A DNA stretch of 64,000 nt, taken from Asterias rubens (Eukaryota; Echinodermata; Asteroidea; Forcipulatida; Asteriidae). The DNA is taken from contig NC_047063.1 in the NCBI RefSeq assembly GCF_902459465.1, forward strand, positions 10,167,343 to 10,231,342, in the 5' to 3' direction. Shown piece by piece: positions 31,026 to 42,604 of the stretch. The notes beneath the pieces are model-generated. The model was not told the DNA's origin. It saw only the letters and a list, made by a program, of their open reading frames with translations, and searched no databases. Position numbers and translations under genes: made by a program. Within the stretch, counting starts at the first letter, position 1. The number at the start of each line of letters is the position of its first letter.

Positions 31026-31803
31026 TTAAATGGGAGGAACACAAGATGTTCCCTTGCCATTGTCGCAACACCTATTAGCTCCTTTACACTCGTCATCCAC
31101 TTCACACTCCCTGCTGTCAATGGATACCAGCGAATTTGGAGAGAGACAGTTTCCGCTCTTGACTGTGAAATGAAATAGTATTAAATTAATTTCTGCAACA
31201 TCTTTTTTCAATTTTATTCACATGCGTTTAATTCAAACTTTCCCTTGTAAACTGTTAAGCATTCAATTTCGTTGTCGTTCATGCATGGTCAATGTCATTC
31301 GTTGACTTTGTCATGCTGTTTTTTTGTTTTTTTTTCTATTTTTTATTGTTTTTATGGGGGGGGGCAATGAATTTCAACTTCTGTTTGCTCAAATTAAACA
31401 TGGGTTATGGCTCCCCAAGTAAACTGATTATAGCTCTTCTTTGATAAAGGAAGCGTTTCCGTGTTGTTTACATCTCATGTGTTTTGTCTTAATTGCAATA
31501 TTTGTTTATTTTCTTTGTTACTCCAGGCCTGATACTTCACGAAGGCAGCAAAGGCGATTGGCTCCATGCCCCCTTGTCATTGCCTTTGCGCCCTTGAACA
31601 TACTCCATACATTCACAATTGCCTTTGTACCCTGGCCCCCTTGCCTTTTCAAAAACGAAGCATACACAGGCGTGTTACCCAATAGCTAAAAGTTATGGAT
31701 GGTGCATCCATTACTTACCAGCAGCGTCCACTTCTCCTCCTTTAAACACCAATGGTGCCATCACAAGCCACATCACCAACGCCAGTCCAACAAACTTCAG
31801 CAT
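31026..31803 (-). CDS. Small secreted WAP-like peptide (73 aa, two coding exons)
   Basis: Exon 31803-31719 (ATG to a phase-1 donor gtaagt) encodes a signal peptide: MLKFVGLALVMWLVMAPLVF then KGGEVDAA. Exon 31162-31026 completes a valine and encodes KSGNCLSPNSL...RECEVDDECKGANRCCDN...TSC, then TAA. The KxGxC start and C-x5-C-x5-CC spacing are those of a WAP (four-disulfide core) domain, a fold common in secreted protease inhibitors and antimicrobial peptides. Only six cysteines are present: C2 and C7 of the usual eight, which bond to each other, are both missing. The domain is the whole mature protein. An acceptor directly precedes the ATG, and a leader exon is likely at about 32225-32199. The exact target is unknown; inhibitory or antimicrobial action is inference. 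Confidence 0.75.
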
Positions 31804-32198
31804 ACTGTAAGATTAACAAGTCCAATGATTCAGTAATGTTGTCTTCAAGTAACTGGTTAAGGGCCCTAGGGCATTAAAATCTAGGCGTAGTTGTAAATAC
31901 ATTGATTTACGAATCATAAAAAATATATAAAATGTAAAGCTTATATACTATTGCCAAAAAAAAACTGTAAAAAAGCGATGAAGTCGAAAAGAATACCCTA
32001 TAGCACAACTGCAAGAAGAAGTTAATGTTATTTCATGGTTCCATACAAAACATTATTGGGGAAAATTTCAAAAATTGTATTTGTTTTAAACCCGGCCATT
32101 ATAAATGTGAATATGAATATGATTGTATTGTCTGAGAATAAAACGTGAAAGAGTAACTAAATAACAACCTAATCAAAGTTATTGTTGTACCAACTTAC

Positions 32199-32228
32199 AT
32201 TGCAATAGAACGGTTCGCTTTACATGTA
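32199..32228 (-). other. Probable untranslated first exon of the WAP-like gene
   Basis: On the minus strand a strong donor (AAT|gtaagt) ends at 32199, and a TATATC motif lies at 32258-32253, about 30 bp before the expected start. Together with the acceptor that abuts the ATG at 31803 this makes a short leader exon and a 395-bp intron. Exact start is inferred. Confidence 0.45.
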
Positions 32229-32252
32229 GTCTAGTTGTAATTAGTCTTGGAT

Positions 32253-32258
32253 GATATA
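32253..32258 (-). promoter_or_regulatory. TATA-like box of the WAP-like gene
   Basis: TATATC on the minus strand, about 30 bp upstream of the inferred start near 32225. Confidence 0.35.
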
Positions 32259-32582
32259 GATGGTTTTAAGTCTTCACTGATCTGTCTCAAGCTGGTTGTG
32301 TCTACTTCTGGGGGGATGACATGGACTGATATAGGGTGTGGTCTCTGGTTTTATCACCGGCTGAAGTTGCTCTCTACCCGCCACGTCATCTCGTAGAAGT
32401 TGTAAAGCAACAAACCATGTTTATTGGTTGTTTACAGTTATTGTTGTTTTTCTGCATTAATTTTTATGTAATGATGACGTCAAACGTATCCAAATTTTAC
32501 AACCATTGGCGGTATGAAATTCCATATGTTTTGCTTGGAACCAGGTACGTATAGCAATTGTTTATGATGGTTGATGCGGGGT

Positions 32583-32609
32583 GGGGGGGGGGGGGGGGGG
32601 GGGGGGGGG
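32583..32609. repeat. 27-nt poly-G tract
   Basis: An uninterrupted run of 27 G on the plus strand, preceded by GCGGGGT. A second shorter run is at 30713-30726 (C). Confidence 0.9.
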
Positions 32610-32701
32610 TTCGAAACCGACAAGTTTCAGATTGTGGAACATTTTAAATGAATAAAGGGTAACGCACAGTGTTAATACCGTTTAATTTTGTTGAGTTTTA
32701 T

Positions 32702-33039
32702 GCAGTAAAATAATAAACCTGTGAAAATTTGTGCTCATTTGTTCGTCGAAGTTGCGAGAAAATAATGGAAGAAAAAACACCCTTGTCACACGAAGTTGTG
32801 TGCTTTCAGATGCTTAATTTTGAGACCTCAAAATCTAGTTCTGAGCATAGTTCTGAGGTCTCGAAATCAGATTCTAGGAAAATTACCTCTAGCTCGAAAT
32901 CCACATAACTTAATTCAGAGGAGCCGTTTCTCACAATGTTTTATACTATGTATCAACAGCTCTCCATTACTCGTTACCAAGTAAGTTTTTATGCTAAAGA
33001 TGTTTTGAGTAATTACCAATAGTGTCCACCGCCTTTAAA
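32702..33039 (-). repeat. MITE family A, copy 6 (reverse, truncated)
   Basis: Lacks the first ~60 bp of the family and starts inside at AATAAACCTGTGAAAATTTG. It ends ACCAATAGTGTCCACCGCCT. Confidence 0.75.
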
Positions 33040-34700
33040 CATCTTCCTGTATCACTCAGGTATCCACCTAGCATCACTGCACCTCTCGGTTGAAGAATTT
33101 TCAGTGTTGTGCGGGCCTGTTCAAACCGACCAGTGTAGATCCCCATACGTAAGGGACCAAGTTTGGACAGTTAACGAAACCAAAATAGTAAAACAAAACA
33201 GAAAGTAACATTATTTTTATTTCCACGAAACATGATTTTCTTTCCCCGAAAATACATTGCGAGGAACGAAATTGTTTTTTAAGCAAACGAAATTTTGTTC
33301 ATAGAGACGAAATAACTATGTTTACCTGCCCTTTTTATCTGAGTTAAAGTCCCCTATGTAAAAACATTTCCATGCCTTCCAGATCTGGAAATGGGTCAGT
33401 CCAAATGGGGCCCGGAATCCGGTTCAATTCTGACCCGGATTTGTTTAAAACAGCAATCCACGTTCAATCGTCACAAACCATTTTGTGCACAGGAGCTAAT
33501 GTTTACGGGTTTTGTAAGCTCTGTTTAACCTTTTCATGTAATTATTCCAGGCAGAGTTATAATGGAATCATCAATGTTTATGCCTTATTTGCATATTAGG
33601 AATAAACAATGCAATATGGTTCTTCGAATGGACCATTAATATGGGTCATTTTAAGTATCTCACTAACCTGTACAACTCTTGATGTTGGTTTCCAAGTCGG
33701 CGAAACCTCTGTAAGCAATTTCGGATGATATATTTTCTGGTCATTAATTTTGTATGACCCGTATTGTACAACTGTTTATTACATTCTGTATTGTGAGGTA
33801 TTCCGAAATTGTCAAATCTTACAAGAAAGTTGACAAATGAGTTTTGAACTTTGTTTCCATTAAACTAGTTTGCTGCAATTTTGTTTTTTGTTTTTATGTT
33901 TTAAGGACACGTCAGCAAAACACACTACTGTCACTTCATGACCAAACCTCCGGCCGTTAAATTGAAAGACGTATGGTTGATATTTAAAACAAATACGTTA
34001 CATCAGACATTTTTTACATTAAAAATACAATCGTTTTATTTTACTATGACGACATTCAAATGTTATAGATTTTAAAGCCTACATAATGTTGTCATGGGAG
34101 TAGTTTTATACAAAATATAGAGTCAATTATATCGTATAATGTGGATACTGGTTTCAAGACGAGTGGGGTGATTTACATGTAGAGAGATTGACAGTAATAC
34201 TTTCGATTCCTAAAGTCGTCATGAGATCATTAGGCAATAATTTAGTTATTTAGATAAGCAATAAAGGATGTGTATTATGGTAAGGTTCTTTTGTCGACTT
34301 TGGCAAATTGTAATCTTGACGGAACTGCTGCCTCCCGGTTCAAACTTTAGCTCAATCCAATGTTCATGGGCGTGTATATAAGTGAAACGATGTTTGTTTC
34401 CGTTTGTTACCAGTGGATTTGTGGTAAGAGTTAAATAAACGTTACCAACAAGTTGAATTAAATTGGCATGCAAATGCCGAGGCCTAAACTTATGAAAAAT
34501 GCCTGCAATCGCCTTGGCGAATAAATTAATATATAATACTTACAACCATTGAACAGGTTATTTCCTGTAAGGGGCAAACGCCACCAAGCCAAGTCCAAAC
34601 CTGTTACGTTGGCTAAAGAAAACAGCAGTGACAAAAACTGTCTTCTTTAAATATTAGGGAACCTTCTCTGACAAGAGCTGACGGTGGAGTGGACAAGAAT
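33040..34700. other. Intergenic, nothing recognised
   Basis: AT-rich sequence with only short open frames. At 33380-33440 there is a GATCTGGAAATGGGTCAGTC / GACCCGGAT piece like that in the 30166-30406 element. No splice-bounded coding exon was found. Confidence 0.4.
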
Positions 34701-34702
34701 TT

Positions 34703-34825
34703 GCTTTGCGCCACTCGTTGTCGTTACGCCACAGTGATTTTCAAAAGAAGAAGGAAACAAAAGCCTGCGTCTTCTGTGCACCAAGAAAGCTTAATTTTTT
34801 CTTAAAAGGACTCCACTTCAGATTC
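34703..34825 (+). repeat. Left flank of minisatellite, repeated at 39176
   Basis: From CACTCGTTGTCGTTACGCCA through AACAAAAGCCTGCGTCTTCT to CACTTCAGAT. A near-identical copy in the same direction stands to the right of array 2 (39176-39292). Confidence 0.8.
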
Positions 34826-36748
34826 AGCCCTACCACCCATCCCCAGGAATTAGAGCCTCCCTATACCCACAGAGCAGCTAAGCCCTACCACCCATCCCCA
34901 GGAATTAGAGCCTCCCCTATACCCGCAGTGCAGCTCAGCGATACCACCCATCCCCAGGAATTAGAGCCTCCCCTATACCGATAGAGAAGCTCAGCCCTAC
35001 CACCTATCCCCAGGATCTAGAGCTCTCCTTATACACACAGTGCAGCTCAGCGAAACCACCCGATCCCCTATACCCACAGTGCAGCTCAGCCCTACCACCC
35101 ATCCCCGGGAATTAGAGCCTCCCCTATACCCACAGAGCAGCACAGCCCTACCACCCAGACCCAGGAATTAGAGCCTCCCCTATGCCCACAGTGCAGCTCA
35201 GCGATACCACCCATCCCCAGGAATTAGAGCCTCCCCTATACACACAGAGCATCTCAGCCCTACCACCCATCCCCAGGAATTAGAGCCTCCCCTATACCCA
35301 CAGTGCAGCTCAGCCCTACCACCCATCCCCAGGAACTAAAGCCTCCCCTATACACACAGAGCAGCTCAATACCTACCACCCAGACCCAGGAATTAGAGCC
35401 TCCCCTATACCCACAGTGCAGCTCAGCCCTACCACCCATCCCCAGGAATTAGAGCCTCCCCTTTACCCACAGTGCAGCTCAGCCCTACCAACCATCCCCA
35501 GGAATTAAAGCCTCCCCTTTACCCACAGTGCAGCTAGCTCAGCCCTACCACCCATCCCCAGGAATTAGAGCCTCCCTTATACCCACAGTGCAGCTCAGCC
35601 CTACCACCCATCCCCAGGAATTAGAGCCTCCCTTATTCCGAGAGTGCAGCTCAGCCCTACCACCCATCCCCAGGAATTAGAGCCTCCCCTGTACCCACAG
35701 TGCAGCTCAGCCCTACCACCCATCCCCAGGAATTAGAGCCTCTCCTGTACCCACAGAGCAGCTCAGCCCTACCAACCATCCCCAGGAATTAGAGCCTCCC
35801 CTGTACCCACAGTGCAGCTCGGCCCTATACCACATATCCCCAGGAATTAGAGCCTCCCCTATACCCACAGTGCAGCTCAGCCCTACCACCCATCCCCAGG
35901 AATTAGAGCCTCCTTTATACCCACAGTGCAGCTCAGCCCTACCACCCATCCCCAGGAATTAGAGCCTCCCCTAAACCCACAGTGCAGCTCAGCCCTGTAC
36001 CACCTATCCCCAGGAATTAGAGCCTCCCCTTAACCCACAGAGCAGCTCAGCCCTATCACCCATCCCCAGGAATTAGAGCCTCCCTTATACCCACAGTGAG
36101 TGCAGCTCAGCTCTACCACCCATCCCCAGGAATTAGAGCCTCCCCTATACCCACAGTGCAGATCAGCCCTACCACCCATCCCCAGGAATTAGAGTCTCCC
36201 CTATACCCACAGTGCAGCTCAGCCCTATACCACCCATACCCAGGAATTAGAGCCTCCCCTATACACACAGAGCAGCTCAGCCCTACCACCCATCCCCAGG
36301 AATTAGAGCCTCCCCTATACCCACAGTGCAGCCTAGCCCTACCAACCATCCCCAGGAATTAGAGCCTCCCCTATGCCCACAGTGCAGCTCAGCCCTACCA
36401 CCCATCCCCAGGAATTAGAGCCTCCCCTATACCCACAGTGCAGCTCAGCCCTACCACCCATCCCCAGGAATTAGAGCCTCCCCTTAACCCACAGTGCAGC
36501 TTAGTCCTACCACCCATCCCCAGGAACTAGAGCCTCCCCTATACCCACAGTGCAGCTCAGCCCTACCACCCATCCCCAGGAATAAGAGCCTCCCTTATAC
36601 CCACAGTGAGTGCAGCTCAGCTCTACCACCCATCCCTAGGAATTAGAGCCTCCCCTATACCCACAGAGCAGCTCAGCCCTACCACCCATCCCCAGGAATT
36701 AGAGCCTCCCCTATACCCACAGTGCAGCTCAGCCCTACGTACCATCCA
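34826..36748. repeat. 56-bp minisatellite, array 1 (about 34 units)
   Basis: Unit: CCCTACCACCCATCCCCAGG / AATTAGAGCCTCCCCTATAC / CCACAGTGCAGCTCAG. Units differ by point changes and small gaps. Because 56 is not a multiple of 3, a reading frame passes through all three phases, one of which contains TAG; the long frames here (e.g. repeated SPTTHPQELEPPLYPQ) are by-products. Confidence 0.95.
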
Positions 36749-38154
36749 TCCCTGGGAATAGACCGAATCCGCTACCAATGTTTACATATTGTGATCACGT
36801 GATTTAAAGTGGAAATTGAAAAGCACAGATACACAGTATAACAGGTATAAAACATGTCCCCTTATTTTTTGGTTCAATCAACTTTATAGTTTCCTCTTTT
36901 AACTTATTATTTTGTTAATCGAGCGCCCTCAACGCCAGGTTTTCGGGTGCTCCCATAATTCCAATGAAGACAGACAGCCATGTATTCGTTCTTTGATTGT
37001 CTTCATTATTTCAGGTAAATTTCACCTTTTTGTAATACTTATTTCTACAGTTGTTTTTAAACTTAAAAATGTATCTAAGCTTGTTTTTCATAAGACATGA
37101 GTCTGAGAAATTGATGTCTTTAGAATCTGCCATTACTTTATGCTCTAGTTTGGTTTTCGTTTTGGAAATATTATTGCCGATTTAAATAGCATTTCAGGAT
37201 GGCGCGTCCCAGAAAGCCGTGGCGGGAACCGCTAACGTATTTAAGTCGTTTTCTTATAGGAAGTGTTTTTATTATGTATTTGCACTCGTACAGTCATTTA
37301 TTTTAAGTAACTTTGATAAGATTTATAGTTAGGTGTTTAAGTTACTCATTAATTCCAATGAAGACAAACACCGTCTAACTGCACTTTGATTGTCTTCATT
37401 ATTTCAGATTGATATTAAAACAGAGCCGAATCCTCAGATGTCTATTACACGACCCATTATTTAAATGAATGTCACTGAAACAAAAAAAAGAAGCCCTTTT
37501 AATAAAGTTGAATATTGTTCCAATGATTTAAATCACAGTTGCTGTTTGATGTTCCCAGTATTCTACTACAAAAGAGCTTTCTTTTGAGAGTCTACGTAAA
37601 TTACTGAGGTTCTTAGGGTAATTCCTGCGCCGTGGATTTTGCGTTGTGCACCACGGCGTGAAGTTGGGCTGTGATAAGGGAGATCGTGAAGTTGTCCGAC
37701 TCATAGCTGACAGCTACCCCTTCTAATCAAATATTTTGAGGTTGAAAATAAAAGGATTTGCAGATTCTTAATGAGATTTTTATTGAAAATATTGAATATT
37801 ATGGCAGCAAAATCATTACAATGTTGACGTCACTTTCCGCAAAACATCCAGTTTAGCCAAAATGGGGCTGTAAAGGGATTAAAGTACGAAGTACCAAGTA
37901 CGAAGTACCAAGGCACTGTAAAACCATAAACACTCATGACATGTGAAAATTCTCTTGGAATTTCCTATTTGGTGGAACTGTGTTTACCCATACTGGCATT
38001 GTTCAACCACCGGTAAGGTCTCATGTTACAAACTCCGGAATGTTCTTCAATGATTTCGAGAATTTGGTCCTTTTTTAACCAAAAATTTCAACAGTAATCA
38101 TGTCTTTTTAACGCACGTTTATATGCAAGTACGTTGTGTTTGTTTACATCCAAT
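36749..38154. other. Spacer between minisatellite arrays, with two related hairpins
   Basis: No gene seen. Two ~54-nt stretches, at 36959-37015 and 37351-37409, share ATTCCAATGAAGACA at the left and TTTGATTGTCTTCATTATTT at the right, while the middles differ. Each can fold with AATGAAGACA paired to TGTCTTCATT. Confidence 0.5.
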
Positions 38155-39168
38155 ACATCCCAAGGAATTAGAGCCTCCCCTGTACCCAGACAGCAGCTCA
38201 GCCCTACCACCCATCCCCAGGAATTAGAGCCTCCCCTATACCCACAGTGTAGCTTAGCCCTATCCACCCATCCCCAGAAGTTAGAGCCTCCCCTATACCC
38301 ACAGAGCAGCTCAGCCCTACTAGCCATCCCCAGTTAGATCCTCCCCTATACCCACAGAGCAGCTCAGCCCTACCACCCATCCACAGGAATTAGAGCCTCC
38401 CCTATACCCAAAGTGCAGCTTAGTCCTACCACCCATCCCCAGGAATTAGAGCCTCCCCTATACCCAAAGTGCAGCTCAGCCCTACCACCCATCCCCAGGA
38501 ATAAGAGCCTCCCCGATACCCACAGAGCAGCTCAGCCCTACCACCCATCCCAGGAATTAGAGTCTCCCCTATACCCACAGTGTAGCTTAGCCCTACCACC
38601 CATCCCCAGGAGTTAGAGCCTCCCCTATACCCACATTGCAGCTCAGCCCTACCACCCATCCCCAGGAATTAGAGCCTCCCCTATACCCACAGAGCAGCTC
38701 AGCGAAACCGCCCATCCCCAGGAATTAGAGTCTCCCCTATACCCACAGTGCAGCTCAGCCCTACCACACATCCCCAGGAATTAGAGCCTCCCCTATACAC
38801 ACACAGAGCAGCTCAGCCCTACCAACCATCCCCAGGAATTAGAGCCTCCCCTATACCCACAGTGCAGCTCAGTTCTATCACCCATCCCCAGAAATTAGAG
38901 CCTCCCCTATACCCACACAGAGCAGCGCAGCCCTATCACCCATCCCCAGGAATTAGAGCCTCCCCTATACCCACAGTGCAGCTCAGCCCTACCACCCATC
39001 CCCAGGAATTAGAGCTGCCCCTATACCCACAGTGCAGCTCAGCCCTACCACCATAGAGCTACATGTATATAGCTCTATCCCCAGGAATTAGAGCCTCCCC
39101 TATTCCCACAGTGCAGCTCAGCCCTACCAACCCTTCCCCAGGAATTAGAGCCTCCCCTATACCCACAG
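38155..39168. repeat. 56-bp minisatellite, array 2 (about 18 units)
   Basis: Same unit and orientation as array 1, 1.4 kb away. Near the right end it is broken by a short palindrome (ATAGAGCTACATGTATATAGCTCTAT at 39053-39078 in two halves). Confidence 0.95.
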
Positions 39169-39175
39169 AGGTATG

Positions 39176-39292
39176 CGCCCCTCGTTGTCGCTACGCCACA
39201 GTGGTTTTCAAAAGAAGCAGAAAACAAAAGCCTGCGTCTTCTGTGCACCAAGAAAGCTTTACTAATATTCTTAAAGGAATTCACTTCAGATG
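39176..39292 (+). repeat. Right flank of minisatellite, copy of 34703-34825
   Basis: Reads CCCTCGTTGTCGCTACGCCA, AACAAAAGCCTGCGTCTTCT, CACCAAGAAAGCTT and CACTTCAGATG. Direct-repeat partner of the sequence before array 1. Confidence 0.8.
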
Positions 39293-40013
39293 TTTGATTG
39301 ACCATGCACAATCTCGTTGCAATGCCACTTTCTTGTGATTATTAATCAGTTGTTTTGATTCGATCGAAAGCATGACATAGTTGCTTCAAAGGAATCTATT
39401 TCCGCGGTCTAGTTACCCTTTGTACAGTTTTGAGGTCTGACAGGCCGGATACCCAGATTCTATGGTATGGATAACAATACAAACAATTTTCTTCCGTTTC
39501 ACGCGATCTCATCTTTAAAGGTGCTTGCATGTTTTGGAAAGGGGAAACTTGTTGGCATACCATCAAACCAACCTGTGAGAATGTGTACAATCAAGTTAAC
39601 TATGCAATCATAATTGTAGTGACTCGCAGAAAGGTTTGTTTTTCTGACAATTTGAGATGTAATTCACATCATAGTCAAACACGGATCCTCCATGGTTCAA
39701 GTGATGCACAAACTGATAAGCAAAGCATTTTCAAAAACGTTGTGGAGTGGTATGCCATCAATAAGGTTCTTATTAAGTAGTTAACAATAATGACTTCAAC
39801 AACTGAACAATATAGCAGAGATTTTGTGTACAGACGTTTCTTTTCGCTTGTCTTATCTGTCACATGTTATGTCCATACTTTTCCTTTAATCCAACTTACT
39901 TAAGGATACCGCTACACAGAACCCACACATCCTTTGTTTTAAAACCTCTTTTATTTCCTGTGTCAGCAGGAAAACATACGATCTGAATAAATACGACAGT
40001 CAGTTCTGACCAC

Positions 40014-40020
40014 TATATAT
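40014..40020 (+). promoter_or_regulatory. TATA-like box before the 40.1-kb exon
   Basis: TATATAT, 79 bp before the ATG at 40093; a start near 40045 would give a ~50-nt leader. Confidence 0.4.
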
Positions 40021-40092
40021 GTTCAAGTGTTTATAATTTTGGAAATTGTTTCGCGCCATTTTGAGAAGCCAAAAACGTGGGAACTGAAGTTC

Positions 40093-40207
40093 ATGATGGC
40101 ACGTCGTGGGATGGCAGGCCTACCTAATAATATGACGCTTCTCTGTGCGACGAGCTTTGTGTTTTTCTTGATGTTTCAAGAAATTTCCGCAGGAAAGAAC
40201 AATTACA
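40093..40207 (+). CDS. Lone signal-peptide exon, perhaps an alternative first exon
   Basis: ATG ATG begins MMARRGMAGLPNNMTLLCATSF then VFFLMFQEISAGKNNY, a positively charged start, a hydrophobic stretch and a small-residue cleavage region (ISAG). It ends with a phase-1 donor (gtaaga). No partner exon was found before 41.6 kb. The next coding exon on this strand that accepts phase 1 is 43154-43210 of the following gene, so this could be an alternative promoter and first exon for it, or the start of a gene whose other exons I missed. Confidence 0.5.
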
Positions 40208-41570
40208 GTAAGACCACATTGTTGTTATATTTATGCTATTCATTATTTGGTAGCCATCTTTGTTATCTTCCAGCTTCATGAGCACACAGACAATAAATTA
40301 TTGTAAATGCTCACTTAGATTGGAGCGAATCAAATCCGCGTCTAAAATATCTTGTACTTTTTATAAATTATCAATTCGAACATTCGAATACTAAATTCAA
40401 ATGTGTAACTCTGTCCTTCATCAGATGAAGATAAACAGGCCTTTAGTATTACATCAGTCTACTGTAAACTGTGACACCACTTGCAAAAAGTCACACTCTA
40501 GCCATGGACTTCCTGACGGCAGATTTTGCACATACTTCTTACAGGCCTGAAGCCCAATTCATCTCCATGCTAATGCGATACGAATGTTGATGTAGATATT
40601 TTTGCAACAAATAATAAGTCCCAGACAGTTGACTTGTTCTCAACTCGCAGCCCAAACAGCACTGTGACGTCAAAACCCGATTCGCATTTGGGGAAGGTTT
40701 GAACCTGGCTTAACGGGGAAAAATCAAAATCTAACGTTTCTTATGAGATTGTAACTTAAGTTTTTTAACATTTTTTCAAATCTTGTGCATACTTTTTTTT
40801 TAATTTTTTTTTTTTAACTCCGTTGAATTTGTGTTGAATTTCTCCATGTAAACAGTGTTTCCCTCGCATGTCAGGAAATGACATGGAACGTGCAAGGTCA
40901 CTCTTGTTGTAAACAAAGGTTACATGGTCGATTATAGGCCTGGTACAAAATTCGCGAAAACGTTAGAACGATGTGGCATATATATAGGCCTAGCCTACGC
41001 GTTTACACACAGACTTACTCGACAGAAGTATTAGGTGCATATTTTTCTGTGGGATTACGTTTGAATTATGATAGTATACATGAGACCTACTCCTTTTTTA
41101 ATGATTTACAAGGTACTGTGGCGCAATTTGCTGTCAATCAAACCAGGAACAGCGGAGCGAACTCATTCTCTTTTCGACAAGTACAGTTATTTTACGTGAA
41201 TAACACAGCACACGGGCCAAAGGCTTTACGTCCCATCCGTTAGCTCCAATTCCTATGTAATTTAATATCTCAACTCCATAAGCCCGTTCAGTTTTGCTTC
41301 ATTGTTTCCGAAGTGAATTTGATTTATAATCTTTGGTGCTGCGAGAAAATTTACAAGCTAATAATAATGTGTATTAAAGGAAGTGGTAGGCCTTATCCTG
41401 GCCGATTAAATGTGCGTAAATCCTTTTCAGGTTTCAAACGAAAAATTGTAATAATGAGCACACCATGTGATTGGTCCGCATCATTAGAGATATCTAATAC
41501 TGGATGCTTGTAAGAACCAAAGATATTTCATGCATAGCGTCGGGGAAATGAGTGTTAAGGAAGTGAAAGA
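40208..41570. other. No gene recognised
   Basis: Contains the decayed MITE F (40545-40712) and at 41190-41240 a TTTACGTCCCATCCG piece like the tail in the 6981-7337 duplication. No splice-bounded exon with phase 1 was found. Confidence 0.4.
40545..40712. repeat. MITE family F, decayed copy
   Basis: Shares TAATGCGATACGAATGTTGATGT and ends GAACCTGGCTTA, as in the copy at 25737-25908. The left end is reduced to GGCCTGAAGCCCAATTCAT. Confidence 0.45.
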
Positions 41571-41599
41571 TCCGGCTTTATAGAATGGAGGACACAATT

Positions 41600-41694
41600 T
41601 ACACCAATTGATAATAACATACCGAAAATACTACAACTCGAGCTTTTGTCTGACGTGTGAACCTCTGCTGTGAGAAGTCACTGATTTAATTACG
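41600..41694 (+). other. Probable untranslated first exon of the 42.6-kb gene
   Basis: Ends at a strong donor (TACG|gtaagt, 41695). A TTTATAG motif at about 41578 could serve as a TATA box. It joins the acceptor at 42580 in front of the ATG at 42605. The start is a guess from the TATA distance. Confidence 0.45.
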
Positions 41695-42191
41695 GTAAGT
41701 TTTGTTTTGTTTTGTAAGGGTTTTTCTTTTTCTGTTTACAACACCTTGTTTTCTTTGTGGTCGTGGTTACGTACCGTAAAACAAACACAAACATCGAAAG
41801 AGAGCATATGATAAAATGTAGTTTTCTATTTACTAGAATAGATCTGCATTATAAAGAATACAAGTGAACGGATGTTTATTTTTGTACACATTTGAAAAAT
41901 AATTTGTGTGTGAGTCTTTGTTTGGATATTTGTAATGTATACGTTTTATTTTCTTGGCAGTTTTGTCATCTCATACTGTGAATTTACATTAAACGTTGAC
42001 AATCTTCGTGAACAGTTATATTTTAGTCACCCATGTAAGTGAACACAAAGAATTAATATTATTATGTGCCAGAATGACTCGGAATCCCAGTGAGTCAATT
42101 CTGACCAGCGCTTGTGTGTGTGTGGGTGTCTTCGTTTGGGGAGGAGGGGGCGTGGAGGGGCGAGTTGTACTTTGAGCTAACTACGGATCTC

Positions 42192-42562
42192 CTTTAAAGG
42201 GCAGTTTCTAAATAATTATTGGCATAAAACCTTTCTTGGTGACGAGTAATGGGGAGAGGTTGATGGTATAAAACATTGTGAGAAACGGCTCCCTCTGAAG
42301 CGGAGTAGTTTTCGGGAAAGAAGTAATTTTCCACGAATTTGATTTCGAGACCTCAGATTTAGAATTTGAGGTCTCCAAATCAACCATCTAAACGCACATA
42401 ACTTCGTGTGACAAGGGTGTTTTTTCTTTCATTATTATCTTGCAACTTCGACGACCAATTGAGCTCAAATCTCCGCAGGTTTGCTATTTTATGCACATGT
42501 TGAGATACACCAAGTGAGAAGACTGGTCTTTGACAATAACCAATAGTGTCCACTGCCTTTAA
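42192..42562 (+). repeat. MITE family A, copy 7
   Basis: The left end is shortened (CTTTAAAGGGCAGTTTC) and the right end is AATAGTGTCCACTGCCTTTA. The element stops 18 bp before the 3' splice site of the exon that carries the start codon at 42605, so it sits at the edge of that gene's polypyrimidine tract. Confidence 0.78.
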
Positions 42563-42604
42563 CTGTCTCTTCTTCCACAGAAATTTACACAAGGTACGAA
42601 GACA

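Noticed and set aside
34700-39340. Open frames of 66-102 codons with repeated THPQELEPPLYPQ or ELHCGYRGGSNSWGW peptides
   Set aside because: They are translations of a 56-bp minisatellite whose period is not a multiple of three; the frame changes in each unit and meets TAG. No start context or splice sites support coding.
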